Positions 9,585 through 18,474 are shown, counted from the stretch's first letter. The stretch is DNA of 64,000 bases from Xanthocytophaga agilis (GCF_030068605.1 NZ_JASJOU010000003.1:248001-312000); one strand, 5' to 3'. The notes: generated from the sequence alone by a model not told the origin. Made by a program: numbers and translations.

Positions 9585-10430
9585 TTATTGCTCTCTTTTC
9601 CTTTGTCGAAAAAAAAGCGGAGCCATACTATATTTTGCTCTGAATGCAGTTGAAAAATGATCCGGTGTATTAAACCCTGACAAATATCCAATATCGGTTA
9701 TAGCAGTATGTGTTTTTTTCAGGAGTTGTTCGGCATGTTTAAGTCTGGCATCCAGCAAGTACTGATAAGGCGTCAGTTGGGTGATGTAATGAAAAATACG
9801 CACAAAATGAAAAGTACTCATGCAAGACACGGAAGCGATATCTGATAAGGTTATGTTCTCTGAAAAATGAGCAAGTATATAATCTTTCGCTCGTTCTACT
9901 TTCGACAAATAGTTTTCTTTATGTCGTATAGAAAGTCTTTTACCAGTTTCGTCGGTAAGGCTTAGATGAAATATCCGATCTATAAATTCAACCAACAGAC
10001 AATCTATTTCCATATTTGTGTTATTCCCGGAAGTAGTCAGCGTAAAAATGCGGTTGTGCAGATAATCTATTTCTACTGTAGATGGAATAAGTATTGATTG
10101 AAGATCCGGTTTGTGAAAAAAGCCATTCAGACTATTTTTATAAAAGGAGGTCAGATACGAATAGGCACTTTCCTGAAACCTAACAATAGTACACTCATCA
10201 GGAACAGTATGTTCATGCGCAACCCGATATTCATACTCCGGTTTATTAATCAGTATCTTCCCGGTATAGGTATCAAGCTCATCCCGGAATATATGGAACA
10301 CAAAATTTCCTTTTCGTAGAAAGCATATAGAAAGTGTATCCTGATATTCAAACTGAGAAAGAATACAATCGGTACAAGTACATATATAATTGATGATAGA
10401 GCAAAACTCGTTTTGATAGATGATTTTCAT
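9585..10430 (-). CDS. AraC family transcriptional regulator
   Basis: A 281-residue protein. The C-terminal ~100 residues carry the two helix-turn-helix motifs of the AraC/XylS family: NITLSDIASVSCMSTFHFVR for the first, then LDARLKHAEQLL and TDIGYLSGFNTPDHFSTAFR for the second. The N-terminal ~170 residues look like a cupin-type sensor domain (segment CFLRKGNFVFHIF and a conserved glycine turn) but no ligand can be named. It is read in the same direction as the secreted protein at 8867-9526, 58 bp away, and probably controls it. ATG at 10430. Confidence 0.85.
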   Translation of the reverse strand: MKIIYQNEFCSIINYICTCTDCILSQFEYQDTLSICFLRKGNFVFHIFRDELDTYTGKILINKPEYEYRVAHEHTVPDECTIVRFQESAYSYLTSFYKNSLNGFFHKPDLQSILIPSTVEIDYLHNRIFTLTTSGNNTNMEIDCLLVEFIDRIFHLSLTDETGKRLSIRHKENYLSKVERAKDYILAHFSENITLSDIASVSCMSTFHFVRIFHYITQLTPYQYLLDARLKHAEQLLKKTHTAITDIGYLSGFNTPDHFSTAFRAKYSMAPLFFRQRKREQ

Positions 10431-10490
10431 ACGAGGTTAAAATTGTATTCATTTTAGTATGTTAAGCCTACGGATAAATTCAATCAGGTC

Positions 10491-10907
10491 TTACTTTTCA
10501 AAATACACCCTGTCAACCTCCATCACTTCATACTCAAACCATCCTGGTTCATACTCAGGATCAGCATTCGTTTTTTCTTCTACATACTGTTCAGCTTCCT
10601 CTACAGAATCAAATATGCTGTCAATATTCTTTATAATTTGCCCAAAGCCTTCTTCCACCAGGCTTACTACATACACTGTTTTCAGAAATGTCTGAATAAC
10701 AGTTTTAACAAGTGCTGAAATATCCTCAATGGTCACATCTTCTTCCAGATTTACTTCATGGTAGGCTTGTTCTGCCCATTTATCCGCCGACTTGCATTCG
10801 TTTATATAGGCTACCCTTGCCTGGATGACCTTTTCTATTTCCTGAAATATACCGAGCAGCAAGTCGGTTCCCGTATAGGGTGAGATATGTCTTTTTAGCA
10901 GGAACAT
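10491..10907 (-). CDS. Hypothetical acidic protein
   Basis: I do not recognise a family. The frame is open from a TTG at 10985, but ATG at 10907 (MFLLKRHISPYTGTDLLLG) begins the compact, well-formed part of the protein, giving 138 residues; another ATG is at 10949. The product is cytoplasmic, rich in Glu, Asp and Tyr, and mostly helical in its centre, ending with an EPGWFEYEVMEVDRVYFEK tail. It lies 92 bp downstream of the LytTR regulator gene on the same strand and could be cotranscribed with it. No terminator was found on either side. Confidence 0.55.
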   Translation of the reverse strand: MFLLKRHISPYTGTDLLLGIFQEIEKVIQARVAYINECKSADKWAEQAYHEVNLEEDVTIEDISALVKTVIQTFLKTVYVVSLVEEGFGQIIKNIDSIFDSVEEAEQYVEEKTNADPEYEPGWFEYEVMEVDRVYFEK

Positions 10908-10999
10908 TTTGGTTACTTTTATCACAAATATGTCTCTTTGGCTATTCATAACAGCAATAGACCTCAAGACCAAATGAATGTTCAATCAACAACTACTTA

Positions 11000-11761
11000 T
11001 TATCGGTCTTCCATCCAGGTCAGAAAAGCATGCGACTTTTCCTTATTTATCAATAACTTATCAGGAGTTTCAAGTACTAGTTTGACATACAGCTTTCGCA
11101 AAAAATAATGCTCTACTTCTTTGATAGCTTTGAAGTTAACCAAATACTGTCTATTCACACGAAAAAATTGTTTTGAAGATACAGCATTGGTAATCTGATC
11201 AAGTGATTGAGTAAGCACAAATTCCTGTTTGTCAAAGCATATTATATAAGTAGAATCATTTCGGATACAAAAGAAGGCAATTGTATCTGTTTGTACAGTA
11301 GTATACTTCTGATTTTTGAATACCAGAAAGCTTGTTTTACCACTCGAAGGATTCAATTTTGTTAGAAGTTCTTCCAGATTGGGTACAGTTTTCTGCTGAA
11401 AGAAATTTTTGAGTTGGTCAACTTTCTTCAATGCTTCAGCAATATCGTCTTTCGAAAAAGGCTTAAGCACATAATCTACGCCATTACTTTTAAACGCTTC
11501 CAGTGAATATTCATCATACGCTGTACAAAACACTACCGGACAGGTTACCTGCACAGATTTAAATATTTCAAAACAAAGCCCATCGGCCAGTTGAACATCC
11601 ATAAAAATAAGATCAGGCTGGACACCATCTGACAACGCTTCTACCGAACTTTCTACACTTTGATACTGACCAATTATTTTTGCACCCGGTTTACTTTTCA
11701 AGATAAGATTCTCCAGTGACTTGGCGGTCCGGAGTTCATCTTCAATAATGATTATGTTCAT
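11000..11761 (-). CDS. LytTR-family response regulator
   Basis: A 253-residue two-component regulator. The receiver domain is residues 1-115 with the acidic pocket EDE at 7-9, phospho-acceptor Asp55 (LIFMDVQLADG), Thr80 and Lys100 in VLKPF. The LytTR DNA-binding domain is about 145-250 (FFRVNRQYLVNFKAIKEVEHY). The gene overlaps the upstream kinase gene by 20 bp, so the two are a coupled pair. Such pairs in Bacteroidota sense membrane or surface signals; target genes are not visible here. Confidence 0.9.
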   Translation of the reverse strand: MNIIIIEDELRTAKSLENLILKSKPGAKIIGQYQSVESSVEALSDGVQPDLIFMDVQLADGLCFEIFKSVQVTCPVVFCTAYDEYSLEAFKSNGVDYVLKPFSKDDIAEALKKVDQLKNFFQQKTVPNLEELLTKLNPSSGKTSFLVFKNQKYTTVQTDTIAFFCIRNDSTYIICFDKQEFVLTQSLDQITNAVSSKQFFRVNRQYLVNFKAIKEVEHYFLRKLYVKLVLETPDKLLINKEKSHAFLTWMEDR

Positions 11762-12761
11762 AGATAAGCGGTAGTTTTATTCTAAATACTTTCTGGTCAT
11801 TACTAATTTCTACATGTTTATCAAGCAGATGGTTATAACGTAAATCAATGTTTTTCAGTCCAACTCCAAGCGAATTATTCTCACCTTTTTTCAATTGAAT
11901 CTGATTTTCCACAACGAGATAATCTGTATCCCGATATACTTTGATATGCAAGGGTTTCTGTAGTGAAACGATGTTATGTTTGAGGCAATTCTCAACAAGC
12001 AGCTGTAGGGTAAAAGGTGGAATAAGGGTGGTTAGTACATTACTGTCCAGAGTATTGGTAAAAGTAAATCCGTTATCAAACCGCGCTTTCTGAAGAAACA
12101 GATAAGCATTGAGTATCTCCATTTCTTCATGTACATGAATCAGATCCAGCTTGCGACTTTCCAATGTATAGCGATAAAAGTTGGAGAGCTTGATAATAAA
12201 GTCAATCGCTTCTTCATCTCCACTCTCCACCATAGCTTTTAAGGTATTCAGGCTGTTGAACAGAAAATGTGGATTAACCTGTTGCTTCAATAACTCATAC
12301 TGCGCTCCCAGATTATCATTCTTGATACGCTCCAGCTCCATGTTGACATACTGGTTTTCATAGTTTTGCTGAAGCAGGTTCAGAAACATATAAAATACCA
12401 GGTTGATCAGAATACCCCGCACTTCTACCATCAGCATAGTAGGGCCAAAATTAATATGTGACAGAATCAGTTGCTGTATCCAGGCAAGTCCCAGCATCAA
12501 TACAAGTCCGACCAGCAATGAACTCACTAGTTTGGAATAGGATATACTTTGCTGACGAGATTTCTCAGGCTGACGGGACAACATAAAAATATTAAAATAC
12601 CACATCAGCAAAGCAAAAGTAGCTGTTAATGCCGCATTGACAGCAGCCTCCGCCAGATTGAAGGTATGTGAGGCCATCTGTGGCACAGAGGATAGCAGTC
12701 CCAGAAAAATGGAACTGATCCAGATGGTTACCTGAGATATTTTAAATTGGGGTTTTGCCAT
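11742..12761 (-). CDS. LytS-type sensor histidine kinase
   Basis: A 339-residue membrane kinase. Four hydrophobic segments occupy residues ~12-130, followed by a short coiled linker and the His_kinase domain with phospho-acceptor His165 in QVNPHFLFNSLN, an N-box LLVENCLKHN at ~254-263 and a G-box LGVGLKN at ~298-304. ATG at 12761 was chosen over an in-frame TTG six bases upstream. It overlaps the LytTR regulator gene, its obvious partner. A TACCTTCG -7-like element is at 12792-12799. Confidence 0.9.
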   Translation of the reverse strand: MAKPQFKISQVTIWISSIFLGLLSSVPQMASHTFNLAEAAVNAALTATFALLMWYFNIFMLSRQPEKSRQQSISYSKLVSSLLVGLVLMLGLAWIQQLILSHINFGPTMLMVEVRGILINLVFYMFLNLLQQNYENQYVNMELERIKNDNLGAQYELLKQQVNPHFLFNSLNTLKAMVESGDEEAIDFIIKLSNFYRYTLESRKLDLIHVHEEMEILNAYLFLQKARFDNGFTFTNTLDSNVLTTLIPPFTLQLLVENCLKHNIVSLQKPLHIKVYRDTDYLVVENQIQLKKGENNSLGVGLKNIDLRYNHLLDKHVEISNDQKVFRIKLPLIYEHNHY

Positions 12762-12791
12762 AAACAAACATAATCGCTTTGGACACTATAG

Positions 12792-12799
12792 CGAAGGTA
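12792..12799 (-). promoter_or_regulatory. Candidate -7 element for the LytS/LytTR operon
   Basis: On the minus strand this is TACCTTCG, one base from the Bacteroidota consensus TAnnTTTG, about 30 bp upstream of the kinase ATG. No clear TTG -33 box. Confidence 0.4.
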
Positions 12800-12840
12800 T
12801 AGTTCCTACCTCAGATAAATATATGTTATTTTCCAGACTA

Positions 12841-13893
12841 TCATTTTGTAAAGCTATCTGCTTCCAGGATTGCATCCACAAAAGCAACTGGAGCCTCTTG
12901 GGGAAGGTTATGTCCTATACCTCCCATAAGTGTATGGTGAGCATATTTGCCTTTAAATTTAGCAGCATACACTGAAGGGTCTGGATGTGGAGCGCCATTG
13001 GCATCGCCTTCCAGTGTAACCGCAGGTACTGTAATCACAGGACCTGTAGCCAGCTTTTTCTCCAACTCATCATATTGTTTCTCACCAGTCACCAGTCCCA
13101 AACGCCAGCGATAATTATGAATTACAATGTCTACATGGTCAGGATTATCAAATGCCGTTGCTGACTGTGCAAAGGTAGGCTCATCAAACTGCCATTTAGG
13201 TGAAGCAGTTTGCCAGATAAGCTTTGCAAAATCACGTCGATTGGCCTGGTAACCCATTTGACCACGTTCCGTAGCAAAATAAAATTGGTACCACCAGGAC
13301 AATTCTGCTTTAGGCGACAGCGGTGTCTGATTTGCTTGCTGGCTACCAATCAGATAACCACTTACAGCTACCATAGCTTTGCACCGTTCCGGCCATAAGG
13401 CTGCCACAATATTTGCAGTACGTGCCCCCCAGTCAAAACCACCAATAATAGCTTTTTCGATCTTCAATGCATCCATTAGTGCAATTACATCTGTTGCTAA
13501 AGCAGATTGCTGTCCATTGCGAGGTGTTTGAGCAGATAGAAAATGTGTAGTTCCATATCCACGCAGGTAGGGTACAATAACCCTATATCCCTTTGCTGCA
13601 AGTAATGAGGCTACCTCTGTATAACTATGAATATCATAAGGCCAGCCATGCAGAAGAATTACAGGTTGCCCATGTGATGGTCCTGCCTCTGCATACCCAA
13701 CATCAAGTACGCCAGCTTTAATCTGTTTGATCTGTTCAAAAGATGTCTGTTTTGTACTAATAGGATTATATCTATCTGCCTGTGTGCGACTTTCTGCATT
13801 TAGCAGATTTATACTGCTCAGTTCTGCTATTGTCACAGCAAAGGAAGCCATACTCAGAAAGTGACGACGATTTATATTTTTAGTGGTGTTCAT
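12841..13893 (-). CDS. Exported epoxide-hydrolase-like alpha/beta hydrolase
   Basis: A 350-residue enzyme from ATG 13893; the frame extends further to a GTG, but the ATG starts a twin-arginine signal (INRRHFLSMASF, Arg9-Arg10). The alpha/beta fold is clear: oxyanion-hole HGWP at 82-85, nucleophile elbow GGFDWGAR with Asp154, an acidic residue near Asp297 and catalytic His328 in GIGHNLPQEAP. An Asp rather than Ser nucleophile places it with epoxide hydrolases and haloalkane dehalogenases; I cannot separate these two by eye. Export by Tat suggests it acts in the periplasm. It is upstream of the LytS/LytTR pair on the same strand, 79 bp away, but has its own -7 element. Confidence 0.83.
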   Translation of the reverse strand: MNTTKNINRRHFLSMASFAVTIAELSSINLLNAESRTQADRYNPISTKQTSFEQIKQIKAGVLDVGYAEAGPSHGQPVILLHGWPYDIHSYTEVASLLAAKGYRVIVPYLRGYGTTHFLSAQTPRNGQQSALATDVIALMDALKIEKAIIGGFDWGARTANIVAALWPERCKAMVAVSGYLIGSQQANQTPLSPKAELSWWYQFYFATERGQMGYQANRRDFAKLIWQTASPKWQFDEPTFAQSATAFDNPDHVDIVIHNYRWRLGLVTGEKQYDELEKKLATGPVITVPAVTLEGDANGAPHPDPSVYAAKFKGKYAHHTLMGGIGHNLPQEAPVAFVDAILEADSFTK

Positions 13894-13949
13894 ATTCTTT
13901 TCAGTTAAACGTTTGATTTTTCCAACCGACACTTGTCAGTCAGGTAGAT

Positions 13950-13957
13950 CAAAAGTA
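13950..13957 (-). promoter_or_regulatory. -7 promoter element of the Tat-exported hydrolase
   Basis: The minus strand reads TACTTTTG, an exact TAnnTTTG, 57 bp upstream of the ATG at 13893. No TTG at the expected -33 spacing, so strength is uncertain. Confidence 0.5.
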
Positions 13958-14067
13958 TAGCTGATTATTTACTATGAATACCATTATTACTGCGAGTTAG
14001 ACACTATGAATGCTGAGTTAGACATTTCTTACCTGAAACAGACAAAACATATTCAAATCCTATCCCA

Positions 14068-14460
14068 TCAAAGTTCAGAAGATAAATCTTTCTTGATCCG
14101 CTCCCGATGTTCTTTGCCCCATTTAATCATCTCCAGTATAATATCTCCAAAAGTATAGCAGTATTCTGTAGGTGAATACTCAACTACAACCGGAATGGTA
14201 TCTGTTACAGTCCTTTTAATTATCAGATTGGCCTCCATCTCTCTCAGTTCTCTGGAAAGCATACGGGTAGTAATGCCTGGAATACTGCGTTCAATCTCGC
14301 GGAAGCGTTTGTTTCCATTACATATAGAATTGATAATGGGCAATTTCCATTTGCCTCCAATGGCATATATAGTATCCTGAAGTGCCTGTACTTCCTCCTT
14401 GGGATTACGTGGATCAGAAAGTACTTCTTTTGCCAGTTTAAGCCTCTTTTTATTTTCCAT
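14068..14460 (-). CDS. HxlR-family winged-helix regulator
   Basis: A 130-residue protein with the HxlR signature: GGKWKLPIINSICNGNKRFREI, followed by IPGITTRMLSRELREMEANLI and the wing VVVEYSPTEY. These regulators commonly sense electrophiles or oxidants and control a divergent enzyme gene. Here the divergent neighbour is an SDR oxidoreductase whose ATG lies 78 bp away, and an inverted repeat in that gap is a ready-made operator. ATG at 14460 gives the usual family length. Confidence 0.9.
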   Translation of the reverse strand: MENKKRLKLAKEVLSDPRNPKEEVQALQDTIYAIGGKWKLPIINSICNGNKRFREIERSIPGITTRMLSRELREMEANLIIKRTVTDTIPVVVEYSPTEYCYTFGDIILEMIKWGKEHRERIKKDLSSEL

Positions 14461-14461
14461 G

Positions 14462-14515
14462 TTGGTATACTCTGTTATACTGGTTACAAAGTTATACCAA
14501 TTTAAAATAGCTTTG
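14462..14515. promoter_or_regulatory. Operator and promoter between hxlR-type gene and SDR
   Basis: TTGGTATA (14462-14469) and TATACCAA (14493-14500) form a perfect 8-bp dyad spaced by 23 bp, with an extra GTTATAC half-site at 14474-14480. An exact -7 element TAGCTTTG follows at 14508-14515, about 24 bp before the SDR ATG. The dyad covers the -33 region of the SDR promoter and touches the HxlR start codon, so binding would repress both genes. Confidence 0.6.
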
Positions 14516-14538
14516 CAAGAAATTTAAATTCAAATACA

Positions 14539-15279
14539 ATGGAAAATCTAAAAGGAAAAATAGCAGTGATTACTGGTGGTAACAGTGGCATTGGCTATGC
14601 TACAGCTAAAGAATTCAAAGCACAAGGTGCAGACGTAATCATAACCGGACGTCGTCAGCAGGCCGTAGAAATTGCAGCACAGGAACTGGGAGTAACGGGT
14701 TTAGTAGCAGACCAGGGCAATCTGTCTGCCATTGAGAAGTTGGCAACAACAATTAAAGACAAATTTGGCAAGATTGATATTCTGTTTATTAATGCAGGAG
14801 TATTAGGTGGAGCAGAAATTGAAACTGCGACTGAGGAAGTATTTGATTATGTGATGGATGTCAATTTCAAAGGAGCATATTTTACACTAAGTCGCTTCAT
14901 TCCTATTTTACATGAAGGCGCTTCTGTAGTATTTCTTTCGTCCAATACCGCTAGTATGAACGGCGCGAATTCATCTATTTATTCATCCAGCAAAGCTGCA
15001 CTTAATGCTATTATGAAAATTGCAGCTGTTGAACTTGCCCCTCGCAAAATTCGGGTAAACGCAGTCAGTCCAGGTCCTATTGAAACCGAGATACTTAGCA
15101 AAGCAGGCTATAGCGATGAGGAATTAGCAGGTGTAAAATCCTGGATCATTGACCAGATACCATTACGACACATGGGTAAAGCCGACGATGTAGCCAAACT
15201 AGTTGCTCACTTAAGCCAAACAGAGGCATCATTTATTACAGGTTCCGAATTTCTTATAGATGGAGGGATGAGCCTCTAG
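14539..15279 (+). CDS. Short-chain dehydrogenase/reductase
   Basis: A 246-residue classical SDR. The cofactor-binding motif TGGNSGIG is at 12-19, NAG at 85-87, and the catalytic triad is Ser134/135, Tyr148 and Lys152 (IYSSSKAAL), with the PG motif at 178-179. An Arg pair (TGRR, 36-39) after the second strand suggests NADP(H). Proteins of this type beside an HxlR regulator typically reduce reactive carbonyl or quinone compounds; the substrate is not determined. It is divergent from the HxlR gene and shares its operator region. Confidence 0.9.
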   Translation: MENLKGKIAVITGGNSGIGYATAKEFKAQGADVIITGRRQQAVEIAAQELGVTGLVADQGNLSAIEKLATTIKDKFGKIDILFINAGVLGGAEIETATEEVFDYVMDVNFKGAYFTLSRFIPILHEGASVVFLSSNTASMNGANSSIYSSSKAALNAIMKIAAVELAPRKIRVNAVSPGPIETEILSKAGYSDEELAGVKSWIIDQIPLRHMGKADDVAKLVAHLSQTEASFITGSEFLIDGGMSL

Positions 15280-15449
15280 ATTGATTCCTATCTCTGATCA
15301 ACGACAGAAGACTTACTTGCTGAAAGCAGGTTATGGGAGACGTGAAATTATTTTATCTGATAAGAATGAAAGTCTTCTTCACACCTCATAATTCCTGACT
15401 GGCAGCCCAATGTGTCTAACTGAGCCTTTTTCCACTCAGCTACGATGCC

Positions 15450-15496
15450 CATGGCGGATAATTTTGACTCGAAATCAATTAAAATTATCCGCCATG
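15450..15496 (+). promoter_or_regulatory. Perfect 16-bp inverted repeat covering the DUF1223 start codon
   Basis: CATGGCGGATAATTTT at 15450-15465 is the exact reverse complement of 15481-15496, with a 15-nt loop between. The last three bases of the right arm are the ATG of the DUF1223 gene, so in the mRNA the start codon and the ribosome-contact region would be base-paired. No T-run follows, so it is not a terminator. The left arm also holds an ATG (15451) that opens a 45-codon frame overlapping the gene start. Confidence 0.7.
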
Positions 15497-16288
15497 AAAC
15501 TAGTAAAATTATCTGCTGTATGTGTTGTACTTGTCCTTCTGCTATCTGCAACAACCCTGGTCAATCAACATACTTTATTATCTTCTAAAGCTGCAGGCAA
15601 TGGATTCGCAGTACTGGAGCTTTTTACTTCAGAAGGATGTTCCAGTTGTCCACCTGCAGATGAACTCCTGGCTCGCATTCAAAAACAGGCAGGTAACAAA
15701 CCCATTTATTTACTTGCCTATCATGTTGATTACTGGGATCGCCTAGGCTGGAAAGATTCATTCAGTAAGCCTGAGTATTCCAAACGACAGTATACTTACA
15801 GTCGCCAGTTTGCAGGTCAGGTATATACACCTCAACTGATTATTAATGGAAATAAAGAATTTGTAGGCTCTGATGAATCTGCTATCAATGATGCGTTAAT
15901 GAGTGCACTTAAAATACAAACATCCACCTCTTTAGTCTTTCAGGCGCAGACCTTTCAAACACAGTATGCAGGCAATACCCGCTTCAATTATCAGGTCACA
16001 GGAGAAGATAATACCAGTCAGTTGGTGGTTGCACTTGTGCAGAAGCAGGGTATGAGCAAAGTAGAACGGGGAGAAAATAAAGGGCGCACTTTGTCTCATG
16101 TCCAGATTGTGCGTGCCCTCTACAATTTTGATCGTAAAACAGAGAAAGAAGGTATTGTCACCCTCAACCTTCCAGCTCCTTTTTACACAAAGGATTGGGA
16201 AATTATTGCGATGCTGCAAAATCCCAAAACTGGTATAATCCATGCAGCTACTCGTGCCATACTGACTCCGCCTATGAAAGGCACCTAA
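15494..16288 (+). CDS. DUF1223 family secreted thioredoxin-fold protein
   Basis: 264 residues from ATG 15494; the frame runs further upstream to 15410, but the ATG starts a clean signal peptide (MKLVKLSAVCVVLVLLLSAT). Mature protein begins near residue 34. It has LELFTSEGCSSCPPADELLA with Cys49-x-x-Cys52, then AYHVDYWDRLGWKD and QVYTPQLIINGNKEFVGSD, which is the DUF1223 pattern: a thioredoxin-like fold with a redox CxxC. The role of the family is not settled; a periplasmic thiol function is likely. Its start codon lies in a strong palindrome, suggesting translational control. It may be cotranscribed with the SDR gene 214 bp upstream. Confidence 0.85.
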   Translation: MKLVKLSAVCVVLVLLLSATTLVNQHTLLSSKAAGNGFAVLELFTSEGCSSCPPADELLARIQKQAGNKPIYLLAYHVDYWDRLGWKDSFSKPEYSKRQYTYSRQFAGQVYTPQLIINGNKEFVGSDESAINDALMSALKIQTSTSLVFQAQTFQTQYAGNTRFNYQVTGEDNTSQLVVALVQKQGMSKVERGENKGRTLSHVQIVRALYNFDRKTEKEGIVTLNLPAPFYTKDWEIIAMLQNPKTGIIHAATRAILTPPMKGT

Positions 16289-16364
16289 TGAGCAGACTGT
16301 CACCTCTATAAGCAATTACAACCGTGTATCATCTGTATTCTTTCACATTCAATTTTATAAATCC

Positions 16365-17150
16365 ATGAAAACCAAATTCTGTTTTGTAACTAGCCGCCAA
16401 CTATTTCTCATTATCACATTAGTAGTAAATCTATTGTATATAGCTTCAGGGAATGTCAATGCACAAACTACCCAAGTAAAGAATATTATATTGGTGCATG
16501 GAGCATTTGCCGATGGCTCTGGCTGGAAAGCAGTGTATGATATTCTCACAAAAAAGGGATACAATGTCAGCATTGTACAAAATCCGTTGACCTCCCTGAC
16601 AGATGATGTCAATGCTACCAATAGTGTAATCAATGCACAGGAGGGTCCGGTTATTCTGGTTGGTCATTCCTGGGGAGGTACAGTGATTACTCAGGCAGGT
16701 ATCAACCCCAAAGTAGCAGGCTTAGTGTATGTATCAGCATTCATACCTGATAGTGGTGAATCAACTGCTCAATGGGTATCAGCAACTCCGCCTTCTCCAG
16801 AGGCGGGCTTTACCAAACCTGACCAGTTTGGATTTGTATACTTTGAGCCCGCTAAATTTCATGGTGGTTTTGCAGGAGATCTACCTAAAGCTCAAAGTGA
16901 TTTTATGTGTGCATCACAGGTACCTATTATTGGCAAATGTTTTGGAGAAGTAGTTGAACAGGCAGCTTGGAAGACCAAACCCAGCTATGGCATTGTCTCA
17001 ACAGAAGATAAAGCTCTTAATCCTGATACACAACGTACCATGTACAAACGTGCTCATGCAAAAATTACAGAACTCAAAGGCAGTCATGTTATATTTATAT
17101 CTCAAGCCCAGGCTGTAGTAAATGTAATCATGGCCGCAGCTGGAAATTAA
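16365..17150 (+). CDS. Secreted alpha/beta hydrolase
   Basis: A 261-residue protein with a signal peptide cleaved near NVNAQ (residues 30-34). The fold motifs are LVHGAFADGSGW (HG at 45-46), nucleophile elbow GHSWGG with Ser102, acid near Glu213/Asp214 and His241 in GSHVIFIS. This is the AB_hydrolase_6 type seen in many annotated salicylate-esterase-like proteins of bacteria. Substrate unknown; a periplasmic esterase is likely. It lies 76 bp after the DUF1223 gene and is closed by a strong terminator at 17183-17218. Confidence 0.85.
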   Translation: MKTKFCFVTSRQLFLIITLVVNLLYIASGNVNAQTTQVKNIILVHGAFADGSGWKAVYDILTKKGYNVSIVQNPLTSLTDDVNATNSVINAQEGPVILVGHSWGGTVITQAGINPKVAGLVYVSAFIPDSGESTAQWVSATPPSPEAGFTKPDQFGFVYFEPAKFHGGFAGDLPKAQSDFMCASQVPIIGKCFGEVVEQAAWKTKPSYGIVSTEDKALNPDTQRTMYKRAHAKITELKGSHVIFISQAQAVVNVIMAAAGN

Positions 17151-17182
17151 CCAACTGCTCTATAATTTAAATCATTGTGTAC

Positions 17183-17218
17183 ATACTCTACCTTTCATGA
17201 GGTAGAGTATATTTTTTT
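17183..17218 (+). terminator. Rho-independent terminator
   Basis: ATACTCTACC and GGTAGAGTAT form a perfect 10-bp stem with an 8-nt loop, followed by seven T. It ends the unit of the secreted hydrolase, 33 nt after its stop. Confidence 0.85.
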
Positions 17219-17738
17219 AACACCAAACAGTCTGGTACTATATAGTAGAGATTTATTACTCCCAATACACCTCCATCTAACTCATTTCATTGAATTTAGA
17301 ATTTTCAAGCTCTTATTTGTCAGAGGGAACATCTCCCCCATACCTCCCCCTGGTTATATTAATGAGATTGTAATAACCTTTGTATCTGGAGGTAACTGCA
17401 CATGAAACAAAGATTACTCTATCTGTTACAGGATACTTTCAGGAGGACAAAAAATCAATAAGCATAGAAAAACTTTCTTAAGTTCTTTGTCACTGTTCAG
17501 GTTGGTGATAAAACACAATCTGGGGACGAGAAGTTGCTGGTACAAAAGAGATCTCATCTCCTAAAATGCTTACCTTGACTACGCTGAGCGGACACTGTTT
17601 TCAATTTGGCCACGAATAAACGATCGAACTCGCGGAGCCCAGAGACTTTTATTCTCACATCTGTTCTTTTTTCTTGATCTTCTGTCTCATATAATAAACT
17701 CTTATTTACCTCCCCTCTCCTTCCATAAAGCAAAAAGC
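17219..17738. other. Gene-free stretch of 520 bp
   Basis: No gene is convincing. A short leftward frame at 17554-17760 lacks any recognisable domain and runs through a terminator. The patch 17570-17650 is less AT-rich than its surroundings and could be a gene remnant, but I cannot name its source. Confidence 0.35.
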
Positions 17739-17769
17739 AAAATACCTGTGAATGATTCACAGGTATTTT
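17739..17769 (-). terminator. Terminator of the DoxX-like gene
   Basis: AAAATACCTGTGAAT and ATTCACAGGTATTTT are perfect reverse complements separated by one base; the working hairpin is about 13 bp with a small loop. It lies 33 nt past the stop at 17802 and has T-rich flanks on both strands. Confidence 0.75.
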
Positions 17770-17801
17770 ACTTTTAAGAAAATATATAGAAAGATAAACC
17801 T

Positions 17802-18215
17802 TTACACTGACGCAGAAATCGGATCCTTTCTCAAATCAGTGTTACTACTATAGGTTACAGGATACAGGCTCCGAAACATGACATAGGTAACAGTTATAAT
17901 CGTAAACGCAATCATAGCATCCACTGTAGCAGGTAGACCCAGTACACTTATTTTGGAGAAGAAAGCAAAAATGATATCGAAAAAGATGCCGGCAAATACC
18001 CATTCTTTTAGTCTAAGTAGCTTGCCAGGAATCAGGAGAACCGCTACTCCCAAAAGTTTGGCAACTCCAAGAATGTAAATGAAGTGTGCCGGATAACCTA
18101 GTTGCACAGTGATATCCCAGACAATAGGATTTTTTGTAAGTTCAAAAAAACCACTTGCTCCAAACCATAAGGATATAAGTATAGTGCCGATCCAATAAAT
18201 TGTTTTTGTGTTCAT
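17802..18215 (-). CDS. DoxX-like small membrane protein
   Basis: A 137-residue protein with four transmembrane segments (about residues 8-24, 45-64, 71-91 and 97-115). The segments LWFGASGFFELTKNP and FIYILGVAKLLGVAVLLIP match the DoxX-like group (PF13564 type). Members are inner-membrane proteins of poorly defined function, often beside redox or stress genes. ATG 18215; single-gene unit with terminator at 17739-17769. The upstream gap of 296 bp holds no other gene. Confidence 0.8.
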   Translation of the reverse strand: MNTKTIYWIGTILISLWFGASGFFELTKNPIVWDITVQLGYPAHFIYILGVAKLLGVAVLLIPGKLLRLKEWVFAGIFFDIIFAFFSKISVLGLPATVDAMIAFTIITVTYVMFRSLYPVTYSSNTDLRKDPISASV

Positions 18216-18474
18216 GATCTTGTTGGTTAATGTTATTTACTGACCCAAAAATGGCAGATACTCAACAAGTATCTGAGCAAAATACAGGTCAAGTGGACAT
18301 ATTGAAATGCTGGTTAGACATTTAAGGTCTGAGTTATACATTAACCAGTAAAGCTGTGAACCATCAAACCAACCTGAGATATCGGTCGTCAGGAATACAA
18401 TAAGCCTCTTCAATTATACTACAAATAATTAAAAAATTGGAGCTTTGAATACTAACAGGAATCATAGATACAAC

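Noticed and set aside
15451-15588. 45-codon frame with a cysteine cluster overlapping the DUF1223 start
   Set aside because: The cysteine cluster is explained by reading the hydrophobic signal-peptide codons one frame over; not listed as a gene, only mentioned with the hairpin.
17554-17760. Leftward 68-codon frame
   Set aside because: It begins inside a terminator hairpin, has no recognisable feature and no promoter.
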